Below the pieces are notes generated by a model that saw only the letters and a list, made by a program, of their open reading frames with translations, was not told the origin of the DNA and ran no database searches. A stretch of 32,113 nt of DNA from an uncultured SAR86 cluster bacterium (GTDB lineage: Bacteria; Pseudomonadota; Gammaproteobacteria; Magnimaribacterales; D2472). The stretch's first letter is position 1. Each line of letters starts with the position of its first letter. The stretch is taken from assembly GCA_902602595.1 (NCBI GenBank), contig CACKRJ010000012.1, positions 1 through 32,113 on the forward strand. Reading direction: 5' to 3'. Below, piece by piece: positions 16,489-24,031 of this stretch. The position numbers and the translations under genes are program-made.

Positions 16489-17430
16489 ATGGAATTAACT
16501 TCAAATATCATTCTGCTGCTATCTGGGATTACAATTCTTGTTTGGGGAGCAAATAAATTTGTTGACCATGCATCAGTAATAGCCAAACACTTAGGTGTGG
16601 GTGAACTAGTTATTGGGCTAACTCTCATTGCAGCTGGAACCTCAGCACCCGAGGTATTTGTTGGGATATCTGCTGTCTTGAATGGAAATGAAGATATTGC
16701 TCTTGGCACAGCTATTGGCTCAAACATTTCAAATATTGCTCTAATTTTTGGTGTCTCATGCCTGTATTTTAATGTTGCTTCAAAAAATGATTTATTGAAT
16801 TTATTGCCTTTCGGTTTAACCGTTTTATTGCTTGGTTTAACCCTTGCAGATGGAGCTATTTCTTTTAACGAAAGCATGGGTTTTGTCGGTTTGTTGATGT
16901 TATTTATGTATATCCTCTTTAAAACAGATGGTGTACCAGATGAGGAAGACTCTGAAATATCTGAATTTACAAAAAGTTTATTTCTATCAATGGTTGGACT
17001 TGTAGGTTTAATAGCTGGTGCAAATATTTCAATTATCTATGCAGAGAGTACCGCTATGTTATTAGGTATATCAGAGTTAGTTATAGGCCTAACTATTATT
17101 GCTCTAGGCACCAGCTTACCTGAATTGGCTGCTACAGTTGCAGCTCTAAATAAAGGCAAACATCAGATGGTAGTTGGAAATATTATTGGATCTAATGTTC
17201 TTAATTTAGTATTGGTTATACCAATTATTGGATTTTTTGGATCTGTTCAACTAAGTCCAATTGTGATGGTGAGAGATTTCAGTATCCTTGTAATCTTAAG
17301 TATAGCTTTTATTTTGTTGACCGTTTCATTAACCAAATTAAAATTTAAAAGAAGTTTGTATCTGGTCGCAGGGATAATTTTAGTCAGCAGCTACCTTCTC
17401 TACATCGCCATTCTTTCTGGGATTGTATAG
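16489..17430 (+). CDS. Na+/Ca2+ exchanger family protein (CaCA, YrbG-like)
   Basis: 313 residues, about ten TM helices. The two inverted alpha-repeats are clear: GLTLIAAGTSAPE followed by GTAIGSNISN in the first half, and GLTIIALGTSLPE followed by GNIIGSNVLN in the second, with the ion-coordinating Glu in each TSxPE. Family members exchange Na+ (or H+) and Ca2+ at the inner membrane. An acidic loop (VPDEEDSEISE) joins the halves. It diverges from the SDR gene across 84 bp. Its last 51 bases overlap antisense with the 3' end of the facing DUF4345-like gene. Confidence 0.92.
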   Translation: MELTSNIILLLSGITILVWGANKFVDHASVIAKHLGVGELVIGLTLIAAGTSAPEVFVGISAVLNGNEDIALGTAIGSNISNIALIFGVSCLYFNVASKNDLLNLLPFGLTVLLLGLTLADGAISFNESMGFVGLLMLFMYILFKTDGVPDEEDSEISEFTKSLFLSMVGLVGLIAGANISIIYAESTAMLLGISELVIGLTIIALGTSLPELAATVAALNKGKHQMVVGNIIGSNVLNLVLVIPIIGFFGSVQLSPIVMVRDFSILVILSIAFILLTVSLTKLKFKRSLYLVAGIILVSSYLLYIAILSGIV

Positions 17431-17841
17431 AAACTTCATATACAAGAAAAAAAATAACGACAAGAAAAAAGTAACGACTTCAAAAATAAAGAATGTGTTA
17501 TAAAAAGTAGGAGTTGAAGGAATTAATGCAAAAAGATATCTACCAAGCGCAATACTAAAGGTTAGGAACGCAAGAAGCGATAAAGCATATGTTGCAATAC
17601 CCCTACTAAAAAGACCTAAAAGGCACAATAGGCCAATAATCATATTGATGCCGCCATACAAACCTGCCACCTCTGAGTAACCTATCACTCCCGAAACCTT
17701 TAAACCAATAGCATCCATAAATGAAGGAATCTGATAGCTAAGATCAAGAGCATCTTTCACTGGATCAATTATTGCCCATGCACCTATTCCAAAATATAAA
17801 ACTGCATAAATGAGTAAAAATACTCTAATAATCCAAATCAT
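17380..17841 (-). CDS. Small four-TM membrane protein, DUF4345-like
   Basis: 153 residues with four hydrophobic segments at about 3-25, 52-76, 80-105 and 112-138. The motif SEVAGLYGGINMIIGLLCLLG resembles the conserved second helix of DUF4345. It probably lies in the inner membrane; function unknown. It ends with a short charged tail (PRKNGDVEKVAAD) that is encoded antisense to the last 51 bases of the exchanger gene. Eight bases separate it from the membrane-protein gene upstream, so the two form an operon. Confidence 0.7.
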   Translation of the reverse strand: MIWIIRVFLLIYAVLYFGIGAWAIIDPVKDALDLSYQIPSFMDAIGLKVSGVIGYSEVAGLYGGINMIIGLLCLLGLFSRGIATYALSLLAFLTFSIALGRYLFALIPSTPTFYNTFFIFEVVTFFLSLFFFLYMKFLYNPRKNGDVEKVAAD

Positions 17842-17849
17842 ATTAATCC

Positions 17850-18245
17850 CTAAAAAATTTCGTTTTTTCTTTTGTTATGACCGATTCTAGCAATCAAGCA
17901 AATCAATAAAGTAAGCAGGAACATTATAATTGTATCCTTTGTAAAAGGTAGAAATACTATGAATCCAATGATGTGAGTAATTACCAAGGAAATAGTTGAA
18001 ACATATATTGGCCACATAACTGATGTGGGGTTTTTACCGGAAAAAAATCTAAAAATAAAATATATTAATGTAATAAAAAAGCCAGGAAGTAGCACCCGAG
18101 CTCGATATTCATTTATCTGATCTAAATTAAATTCTGTGATGATAAACGGAATAGGTAATTGATCGTAAAAAAAAATACCGATTATTGATCTAGCTGCTAA
18201 ATATATTGCAACTATCAATAAAAGAACATTGATTAATTTACCCAT
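17850..18245 (-). CDS. Small four-TM membrane protein of unknown function
   Basis: 131 residues from ATG 18245; a GTG at 18263 would add six residues, and neither has a clear ribosome-binding site. Four hydrophobic segments. The motif NEYRARVLLPGFFITLIYF sits where DUF4345 proteins have their conserved second helix, and the C-terminus GHNKRKNEIF resembles the tail HRKRKNEIPYF of the protein at 21522-21908. I infer distant paralogy. Upstream partner of the DUF4345-like gene at 17380 and divergent from the thioredoxin-like gene (60 bp gap). Not recognised otherwise. Confidence 0.6.
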   Translation of the reverse strand: MGKLINVLLLIVAIYLAARSIIGIFFYDQLPIPFIITEFNLDQINEYRARVLLPGFFITLIYFIFRFFSGKNPTSVMWPIYVSTISLVITHIIGFIVFLPFTKDTIIMFLLTLLICLIARIGHNKRKNEIF

Positions 18246-18305
18246 TAAACTAATAGGATACACTTAAAATATTCAAAGTTTAAATATTTGCAAAGTATAA
18301 AAAAT

Positions 18306-18746
18306 ATGAATTTAATTTTAGACTTAAACGAATGTCCAGATATTCCTCATCCTGAGCCATACTCTGGCGTTCAGATTACTGAAAATGAATTAAATAAATT
18401 TATTGAAATAACAATCCATGAAGATAAACAACCTATTGTTATTTTTGGAGCCAATTGGTGTCCAGATGCCAAATTATTGGAAGGAGTAATGCAACTGCCT
18501 ACTGTAAAGACTTTTCTTGAAAATCGCTCAAAAATTCTCCATGTAGATGTTGGTGACTATGAAATGAATACTGAGCTATTTAATCTTTTTGATCAAGGCA
18601 TTCAGGATGGAATTCCAAGAGTATTTATAATGAATAGAATGGGTGAAAATATAAATTTACATGCAAATGATGTCATGCGAAAGGCAAGAGAGCTATCGAC
18701 TCAAGATATTTTTGACTACTTTCAAGAATTTATTATTGAAACTTAA
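18306..18746 (+). CDS. Thioredoxin-fold protein with CPDA active-site variant
   Basis: 146 residues from ATG 18306 (a TTG at 18288 is possible). After a 40-residue extension, strand IVIFGANW is followed by Cys52-Pro-Asp-Ala55 instead of CxxC, then the helix KLLEGVMQLPTV. The cis-proline loop is DGIPRVFIMNRMGE. No signal peptide, so cytoplasmic. With a single Cys it cannot act as a dithiol oxidoreductase; a monothiol or glutathione-linked role or a structural role is more likely. It belongs to the group with ANWCxDxR-like motifs (my recollection of the family). Its stop abuts that of the facing AMP nucleosidase gene (18746/18747). Confidence 0.72.
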   Translation: MNLILDLNECPDIPHPEPYSGVQITENELNKFIEITIHEDKQPIVIFGANWCPDAKLLEGVMQLPTVKTFLENRSKILHVDVGDYEMNTELFNLFDQGIQDGIPRVFIMNRMGENINLHANDVMRKARELSTQDIFDYFQEFIIET

Positions 18747-19520
18747 TTAGTAACGAAAATGTTTAATCTTATCTCTGCTATTTTTTAAATCCGTCATGGC
18801 ATGAATACCTATCTCTAGATGTTGTTTTGCCCATCTAGATGTAACAGCTTGATCAGATTTTTCTGTCTTTACCCCATCGGGTGTGACAGGAACATCTGAA
18901 ACTAAAAGCAAGGCTCCTCGAGGGATTTCATTGTAATGACCGACTATAAAAATAGTGGCAACTTCCATATCAATACCAATGGCAGTTGTCTTTTTTAATT
19001 TTTTTAAGAAAGTTTTGTCATGCTCCCAGACCCTTCTATTGGTGGTATAGATTACGCCTGTTCGATAGTCTGTTCCAGCATCTAAAATTTTGTCGGAGAC
19101 AAATTTATGTAATTTAAATGAAGGTAGAGCAGGCACCTCGGGAGGAAAATAATCATTAGAAGTTCCATCTCCTCTTATGGCGGCTATTGGTAAAATAAGG
19201 TTTCCAATTTCAGATGAATCTTTTAACCCTCCGCATTTTCCAAGAAACAATACCCCCTTTGGTTTTCTTGCTACTAAAAGATCCATAATCGTTGCTGCAT
19301 TTGGTGAGCCTATACCAAAATTAATAATACTGAGTCCGGCATTATTTGTACTTGAAGACATAGGTCTATTTTCACCTTGAATATTGCACTTAAACCTTTC
19401 AGCAAACTGCTCAACATAGTCTTGAAAATTAGTAAGAAGAATGTAATCCCCGAAGTCATCTACTGGCATGCCTGTGTATCTTGGGAGCCAATCTTTGGCT
19501 ATATCGTATTTATTATCCAT
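18747..19520 (-). CDS. amn: AMP nucleosidase, short form
   Basis: 257 residues, against about 480 in E. coli Amn. It consists of the C-terminal nucleoside-phosphorylase-like catalytic domain: FGIGSPNAATIMDLL, LFLGKCGGLK, TTNRRVWEHD, and GIDMEVATIF with the purine-ribose-binding Met-Glu. This matches the short AMP nucleosidase-like family common in Bacteroidetes and some marine gammaproteobacteria. The reaction is AMP + H2O to adenine + ribose 5-phosphate, in purine salvage. The missing N-terminal domain is the regulatory half in E. coli, so ATP/phosphate control probably differs. Some relatives may act on other nucleosides. Confidence 0.85.
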   Translation of the reverse strand: MDNKYDIAKDWLPRYTGMPVDDFGDYILLTNFQDYVEQFAERFKCNIQGENRPMSSSTNNAGLSIINFGIGSPNAATIMDLLVARKPKGVLFLGKCGGLKDSSEIGNLILPIAAIRGDGTSNDYFPPEVPALPSFKLHKFVSDKILDAGTDYRTGVIYTTNRRVWEHDKTFLKKLKKTTAIGIDMEVATIFIVGHYNEIPRGALLLVSDVPVTPDGVKTEKSDQAVTSRWAKQHLEIGIHAMTDLKNSRDKIKHFRY

Positions 19521-19575
19521 GAATCATTATAGACCATCTAGGATAACCAGCGATATTAAGTGGTTTTTGGAAGTT

Positions 19576-21270
19576 TTAAGCAGATTGAAGGATATTCCAA
19601 TCCTTAAGAATCATATCAGATGCTTTTTCTCCAATCATGATGGTTGGAGCATTCGTATTACCACCAACAATTGTTGGCATGATTGATGCATCTACCACTC
19701 TTAAGCCTTTGACTTTATGTACTTTGAGCATACTATCAACCACAGACATGTCATCATGTCCCATTTTGCATGTACCCACTGGATGATAAACAGTATCAGC
19801 TCCCTCACGCATGGCTTGTTCAATATCAGAATCATCATTTATATCAATGGGTCTTTGAGTATGTTCAGAAATATATTTGCTAAATGGCTCGCTGCCAAGA
19901 ACTTTCATCATTATTTTATATCCCTCAACCATATCTTTCATATCATCGGGATGACTCAAAAATTTTGGGTCGATTAAAGGGTCCGCAAATGGATCCGCGG
20001 ATGCAAGAGTGACCTCACCAAGAGACTTAGGTCTTAACAAACATGAATGACAGCTCATTCCTGTTCCCCAAAGAAGCGTTCTGCCGTGATCAACAATCAT
20101 TGCCGGCGCATAATGAAATTGAATATTTGGTATTTCTAAATCATTGTTTGTTTTAACAAAAGCTCCGGCCTCTGCAATGGTAGAAGTAAAAAGACCAGTT
20201 TTCGTAAAAAGATATTTTAAGATCTCATAGGGATATTTAAAAAATATATTTTTTAAACTAAAACCAATCAATTTCATTGAGTTGTACTTATGGACTGTAA
20301 TGTAATCAATGTGATCTTGAAGATTTTTTCCAACACCTGGAAGGTCTACAAGATGATCAATACCATGCTTGGTAATTTCATTAGCTGGCCCCACACCTGA
20401 TCTTAAAAGTATTTGAGGAGATCCAAATGCTCCTGAGGAGAGGATAACTTCCTTTGAAGCATTTAATGTAAAGGAATTATTATCACTATCAATACATTCA
20501 ACACCTTTTGCATGACTCCCATCAATCAGAATTTTGTTTACTTGGGTATCAGTCATTACTGTAAGATTATCTCTATCTAGAGCAGGGACTAAGTAGGCTT
20601 TAGCTGCACTGCACCTTTTACCATTAATTTGAGTTGTTTGATAATAACCAAAGCCTTCTTGCTCGGCCCCATTAAAATCTTCATTGAAGTTAAATAACTT
20701 CGATCCAGCATCAACAAAAGATTTGCATGATTCAGGCTGATGAGCAATATCGCAAACGTTTAACGGACCATTTTGACCATGATATTCATTGTTGTGAATC
20801 TCATTGTGCTCTGCTTTTTTAAAATATGGCAATACTTCATCGTATGACCATCCCTCATTACCAAGCTCAGACCAGTGATTATAATCCCAACGATGGCCTC
20901 TCACATATAACATTGCATTAATTGAACTTGAACCTCCTAAGGTTTTTCCTCTAGGTTGGAAGCCTTTTCTATGTTCTTGACTTTCAGTTGCCATTTTATG
21001 AGTACCTCCTGCAGAATCTACTACCACTGATTCTGGTTCAGTTACTGTAACTTTTTCAAATTCTTGTTGTGGAACCGTGTCATAAGACCAACTATACTTA
21101 CTTTGTGTCATCCCAAAAGCAAAGCCAATAGGCACATGCAACCTTGGATCATTATCCTTTGAACCGGCTTCGATCAAACATACTGATATATTTGGATCTG
21201 CACTAAGCCTGTTAGCCAAGACACAACCAGCTGAACCAGCACCTAAAATAATAAAATCATAATCTTTCAT
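19576..21270 (-). CDS. GMC-family FAD oxidoreductase (choline/alcohol dehydrogenase-like)
   Basis: 564 residues. N-terminal FAD motif ILGAGSAGCVLANRL with acceptor Glu in LIEAG, the GMC signature GKTLGGSSSINAMLYVRG, and the second signature SSGAFGSPQILLRSGVG. The catalytic pair is His in VYHPVGTCKMG (near 500) and Asn in GGNTNAPTIMIGEKA (near 540). Close in layout to BetA and AlkJ, so oxidation of a primary alcohol to aldehyde is expected; no betB or betI neighbour supports a choline role. An insertion between about 65 and 95 (VTVTEPESVVVDSAGG) is not in BetA as I know it. AAGGG lies upstream of the ATG. tRNA-Leu lies 101 bp upstream on the same strand. Confidence 0.9.
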   Translation of the reverse strand: MKDYDFIILGAGSAGCVLANRLSADPNISVCLIEAGSKDNDPRLHVPIGFAFGMTQSKYSWSYDTVPQQEFEKVTVTEPESVVVDSAGGTHKMATESQEHRKGFQPRGKTLGGSSSINAMLYVRGHRWDYNHWSELGNEGWSYDEVLPYFKKAEHNEIHNNEYHGQNGPLNVCDIAHQPESCKSFVDAGSKLFNFNEDFNGAEQEGFGYYQTTQINGKRCSAAKAYLVPALDRDNLTVMTDTQVNKILIDGSHAKGVECIDSDNNSFTLNASKEVILSSGAFGSPQILLRSGVGPANEITKHGIDHLVDLPGVGKNLQDHIDYITVHKYNSMKLIGFSLKNIFFKYPYEILKYLFTKTGLFTSTIAEAGAFVKTNNDLEIPNIQFHYAPAMIVDHGRTLLWGTGMSCHSCLLRPKSLGEVTLASADPFADPLIDPKFLSHPDDMKDMVEGYKIMMKVLGSEPFSKYISEHTQRPIDINDDSDIEQAMREGADTVYHPVGTCKMGHDDMSVVDSMLKVHKVKGLRVVDASIMPTIVGGNTNAPTIMIGEKASDMILKDWNILQSA

Positions 21271-21371
21271 ATTTACATCACCCTTTACAATATTTTATTT
21301 CTCTTCAGCAGTGGTATAACTAATCTTTTTATAGAACTAATATATCAAAGGTTAGGTAAATATACATTAGT

Positions 21372-21456
21372 TGGTAGGGATGGAGGGAGTCGAACCCCCA
21401 CACCTTTCGGCACTTGGTTCTAAGCCAAGCGTGTCTACCAGTTCCACCACATCCCC
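21372..21456 (-). tRNA. tRNA-Leu (anticodon UAG)
   Basis: 85 nt with encoded CCA. Acceptor GGGGATG pairs with CATCCCT with a terminal G-U. The anticodon stem CTTGG/CCAAG encloses loop CTTAGAA, anticodon TAG. The long class II variable arm is TGCCGAAAGGTG, as expected for Leu. T-loop TTCGACT is closed by GGGGG/CTCCC. Confidence 0.95.
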
Positions 21457-21521
21457 AGAAAGAAAAAGAATTATATTACAGAATTGGTAAATGTTAAGAA
21501 GTTTTCAATAAACAATAAAAA

Positions 21522-21908
21522 CTAAAAATAAGGGATTTCATTTTTTCTTTTACGATGAGCTATTAGTAAAACTATCACTAAAAATACTTCACCAAAAAAT
21601 ACAAATAAACCAAATAAATTGATGCCTTCGTAATAGAAGCTTACAAGTCTTCCAAAAGCAATGAAGCTCATAATGTATGCAATGGTTTGCGCAATAGAGA
21701 TTGAAGTAAAAGAAAATGTAAAACGAACCAAAAGATAGCCATAGGCTATGAAGGAGCCTGCAAATAGGGATCTAAATTCAGATGCAGTTTCCGCATTGGT
21801 TGCAACCACAGGAATAAAGCCTAAATGACTTAAGTCAGGCTTAAACATTACATAACAACCGATTGCAAACAAGCAAGCAGCTGAAAAAAGAATGCATGCT
21901 TTTAACAC
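21522..21908 (-). CDS. Small four-TM membrane protein, DUF4345-like
   Basis: 128 residues from a GTG, with GGAG 8 bases upstream. It begins immediately after the stop of the 70-residue gene, so the two are coupled. Four hydrophobic segments; ASEFRSLFAGSFIAYGYLL and FGRLVSFYYEG match the conserved DUF4345 pattern (charged motif at the start of helix 2, FGR in the third loop). The C-terminal tail HRKRKNEIPYF resembles that of the protein at 17850. Last gene of the DUF3604 group. Function unknown. Confidence 0.72.
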   Translation of the reverse strand: MLKACILFSAACLFAIGCYVMFKPDLSHLGFIPVVATNAETASEFRSLFAGSFIAYGYLLVRFTFSFTSISIAQTIAYIMSFIAFGRLVSFYYEGINLFGLFVFFGEVFLVIVLLIAHRKRKNEIPYF

Positions 21909-22121
21909 TTATAAAACTCCTAGAACAAATAATGCCAAGAAAAAGGCCACAACTCCCATTGCTAACCAGAAATATAACTCTTTGGTGTTTCCAAAACGAT
22001 AAGCGTTAATTGCGAGACCCCAACAATATAGAGGAGCTAAAGTAATAATTATTGAGCTAATCAATATAGCTATAGGTATAAAAGCTAAGACTAAAAATAA
22101 TTGAAGTGCTAATTTATTCAT
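21909..22121 (-). CDS. Small two-TM membrane protein, unknown
   Basis: 70 residues, almost wholly hydrophobic. A first TM segment at about 5-33 (LVLAFIPIAILISS) and a second at about 48-70, joined by a short polar loop (NAYRFGNTKELYF). It does not match a family I know. Gene order and spacing (31 bp after DUF3604, direct contact with the next gene) mark it as part of the same transcript. Confidence 0.6.
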   Translation of the reverse strand: MNKLALQLFLVLAFIPIAILISSIIITLAPLYCWGLAINAYRFGNTKELYFWLAMGVVAFFLALFVLGVL

Positions 22122-22152
22122 AATCTAATGGAACATAAATCTTTAGCCCATG

Positions 22153-23964
22153 TCAAATATCCAACGAGTTTTCAAGCCATATGGGTGATGTCCAAGCTCT
22201 TTCTTGAATAAACTTTGGGATATTTAAATTACTATCTTCGCAGTACTCAGAATTTTTTAAACACATATCATGCGACCAACGGCAAGATTTATTTGCGATA
22301 ACTCTTACATAGTAATAAGCTTCATCGCCTTTAAAAAAGTTAGGATCATCCCACACAGCGCACATTGATCGAACTCCATTACCAATTACCTCGCAAGAAT
22401 TTAAGTCAAGGTCAGCTGTTTCATGGGTCATGATGTCATGAACTGTGGTGACAACTTCACCATCAACAATTGCGCCTTTTACTACCTGTAATTTTTCAAT
22501 GTATTGATCTTTCAAAGATGAATCTGCTGAAGCAGAAATAAATAGTCGAGCTCTGTTTATAAGATCAGCTTGAGACGTGCCACCCATTGGAACGCCAGTT
22601 TTATAAGCACGTGAAATTGCCTCTGGTTGACTACAAAGATCTACATCTAAGCTCTCTCCTAAAAAAAATCTAACCAAGAATCTTGGACCTGAGGTTCCAT
22701 ATACCTCCTTACGCTTAAGTGCATTAAAAATAGAAGTTCGACTATTTTCTTCAGCCCAAACAACTGCTAGACCACCTGGGTTAAATTCAATATCATCTGG
22801 GAGACCTTCGGGAATAGAAGTTCTAAAGGATTTGCCAGCCCCACCGTGACCTGGAAAAACATTTTCATCAACTAACCCAGGCGTCCCCAAGTGCGTATCC
22901 GTGCTACCAATAAAACCTAACTTGAAGGGATTAATTCCTTCCTGCGCCTTAATCATCAGCCCTTGATTTAATGCATCGCGAACAAAGCTAGATTTTGGAG
23001 GGGACGAAAAATCCTTGCTGAATTTTGATTTAAAATCTTTGTAAGGTAATTGCTCAAAACTACATAAAGGATCATTTGAATTGATTGCACATTCAGAGCT
23101 TCCCTTGTGTTGGAAAATTTCAACCAAAGGCTCTTTGATATTCTGCAGATAGATTTCATCTTGATTTGGTTTTTCAAACATAAACCCATTACTGAGGTTT
23201 GAGTTGTGAGGGATCACCACGTAATTACAATCATTCGAGCATTCTAGATCTAGCTTCTTCCATAACTCGCTTGGGGTGGGTGCTTCATAAAAACTTATTG
23301 GCTGATAAGGGATATTTGAAGTCTCAAATATGATATTTCTATGCAGATTATTTCCTGAGTATGCTGCACCAGTCCACTCATAACCCACAAAGGTTGTAAA
23401 AGCACAAGATTCAGTCCTATCATAATGATCTTCTGCTGCCTGAATAATCTCTTGCCATGGTTTCTTAGCAGCATCTAAACATATTTCTCTTGAATCTCCA
23501 CACATTCCTAAAGGCTTGCGCATGCTTGCTTTTGCATTCATAAAAAAATATGACAGCTTTGGAAAGCTCCTATAGGTTCTGCATTGAAAACCATAGTACT
23601 TTCTACTTTGAGGATCCAAACACAATCTAACCTCCCCAAGAAGTTCTGCATGATCGGTTACAGCTGCAAAATCTAATGCTCTATTTAATTTTGAACTTCT
23701 TGAGCTTGTTTTATCTTCATTATAGGGCTGCAAATAAAGTGGTTGTCCCTTTGCATATCTATATGCATCATCTGGGGTATTTAATGTTCCTTGAGTGTTA
23801 GCATCAAGTGATAGAGCCGTGTGAACATGCAAATCTCCAAATAATGGCATTTTATTTTGAACATAAACTGCGCAAGGCTCCCTATCTTCATTTACATAAA
23901 CCTGACTTTCATTTGAAAATAAAAAATTAGAGCTTAAAGCGAAGAATAAAAATATTTTTTGCAT
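22153..23964 (-). CDS. Secreted DUF3604-domain protein (PHP-like)
   Basis: 603 residues from ATG 23964. The frame is open to an ATG at 23994, but that codon lies in the loop of the terminator hairpin and would put ten residues before the signal peptide, so I reject it. Signal peptide 1-18 (MQKIFLFFALSSNFLFS). The DUF3604 domain fills the rest: GDLHVHTALSLDA, DFAAVTDHAELLGE, YEWTGA, GFIGSTDTHLGTPG, GLAVVWAEENSR. The His/Asp motifs are like the metal-binding PHP superfamily, so a metal-dependent hydrolase is expected. These proteins are large, exported and still poorly characterised. It follows the TonB receptor gene and precedes two small membrane-protein genes. Confidence 0.88.
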   Translation of the reverse strand: MQKIFLFFALSSNFLFSNESQVYVNEDREPCAVYVQNKMPLFGDLHVHTALSLDANTQGTLNTPDDAYRYAKGQPLYLQPYNEDKTSSRSSKLNRALDFAAVTDHAELLGEVRLCLDPQSRKYYGFQCRTYRSFPKLSYFFMNAKASMRKPLGMCGDSREICLDAAKKPWQEIIQAAEDHYDRTESCAFTTFVGYEWTGAAYSGNNLHRNIIFETSNIPYQPISFYEAPTPSELWKKLDLECSNDCNYVVIPHNSNLSNGFMFEKPNQDEIYLQNIKEPLVEIFQHKGSSECAINSNDPLCSFEQLPYKDFKSKFSKDFSSPPKSSFVRDALNQGLMIKAQEGINPFKLGFIGSTDTHLGTPGLVDENVFPGHGGAGKSFRTSIPEGLPDDIEFNPGGLAVVWAEENSRTSIFNALKRKEVYGTSGPRFLVRFFLGESLDVDLCSQPEAISRAYKTGVPMGGTSQADLINRARLFISASADSSLKDQYIEKLQVVKGAIVDGEVVTTVHDIMTHETADLDLNSCEVIGNGVRSMCAVWDDPNFFKGDEAYYYVRVIANKSCRWSHDMCLKNSEYCEDSNLNIPKFIQERAWTSPIWLENSLDI

Positions 23965-23977
23965 ATAATTTATTTTC

Positions 23978-24008
23978 AAAAAAAACGGCAACATAAGTTG
24001 CCGTTTTT
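23978..24008 (-). terminator. Intrinsic terminator of the TonB-receptor gene
   Basis: Perfect 12-bp stem, AAAAACGGCAAC and GTTGCCGTTTTT, with a 4-nt loop (23993-23996). On the minus strand it is followed by a run of eight T. It starts 23 bases after the receptor stop and ends 13 bases before the DUF3604 ATG. The A/T flanks make it potentially bidirectional. Confidence 0.88.
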
Positions 24009-24031
24009 GATAGTCATATTAGACCAACTAC

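Noticed and set aside
23965-23994. Upstream ATG at 23994 as DUF3604 start
   Set aside because: It lies in the loop of the receptor terminator and adds ten residues ahead of an evident signal peptide.
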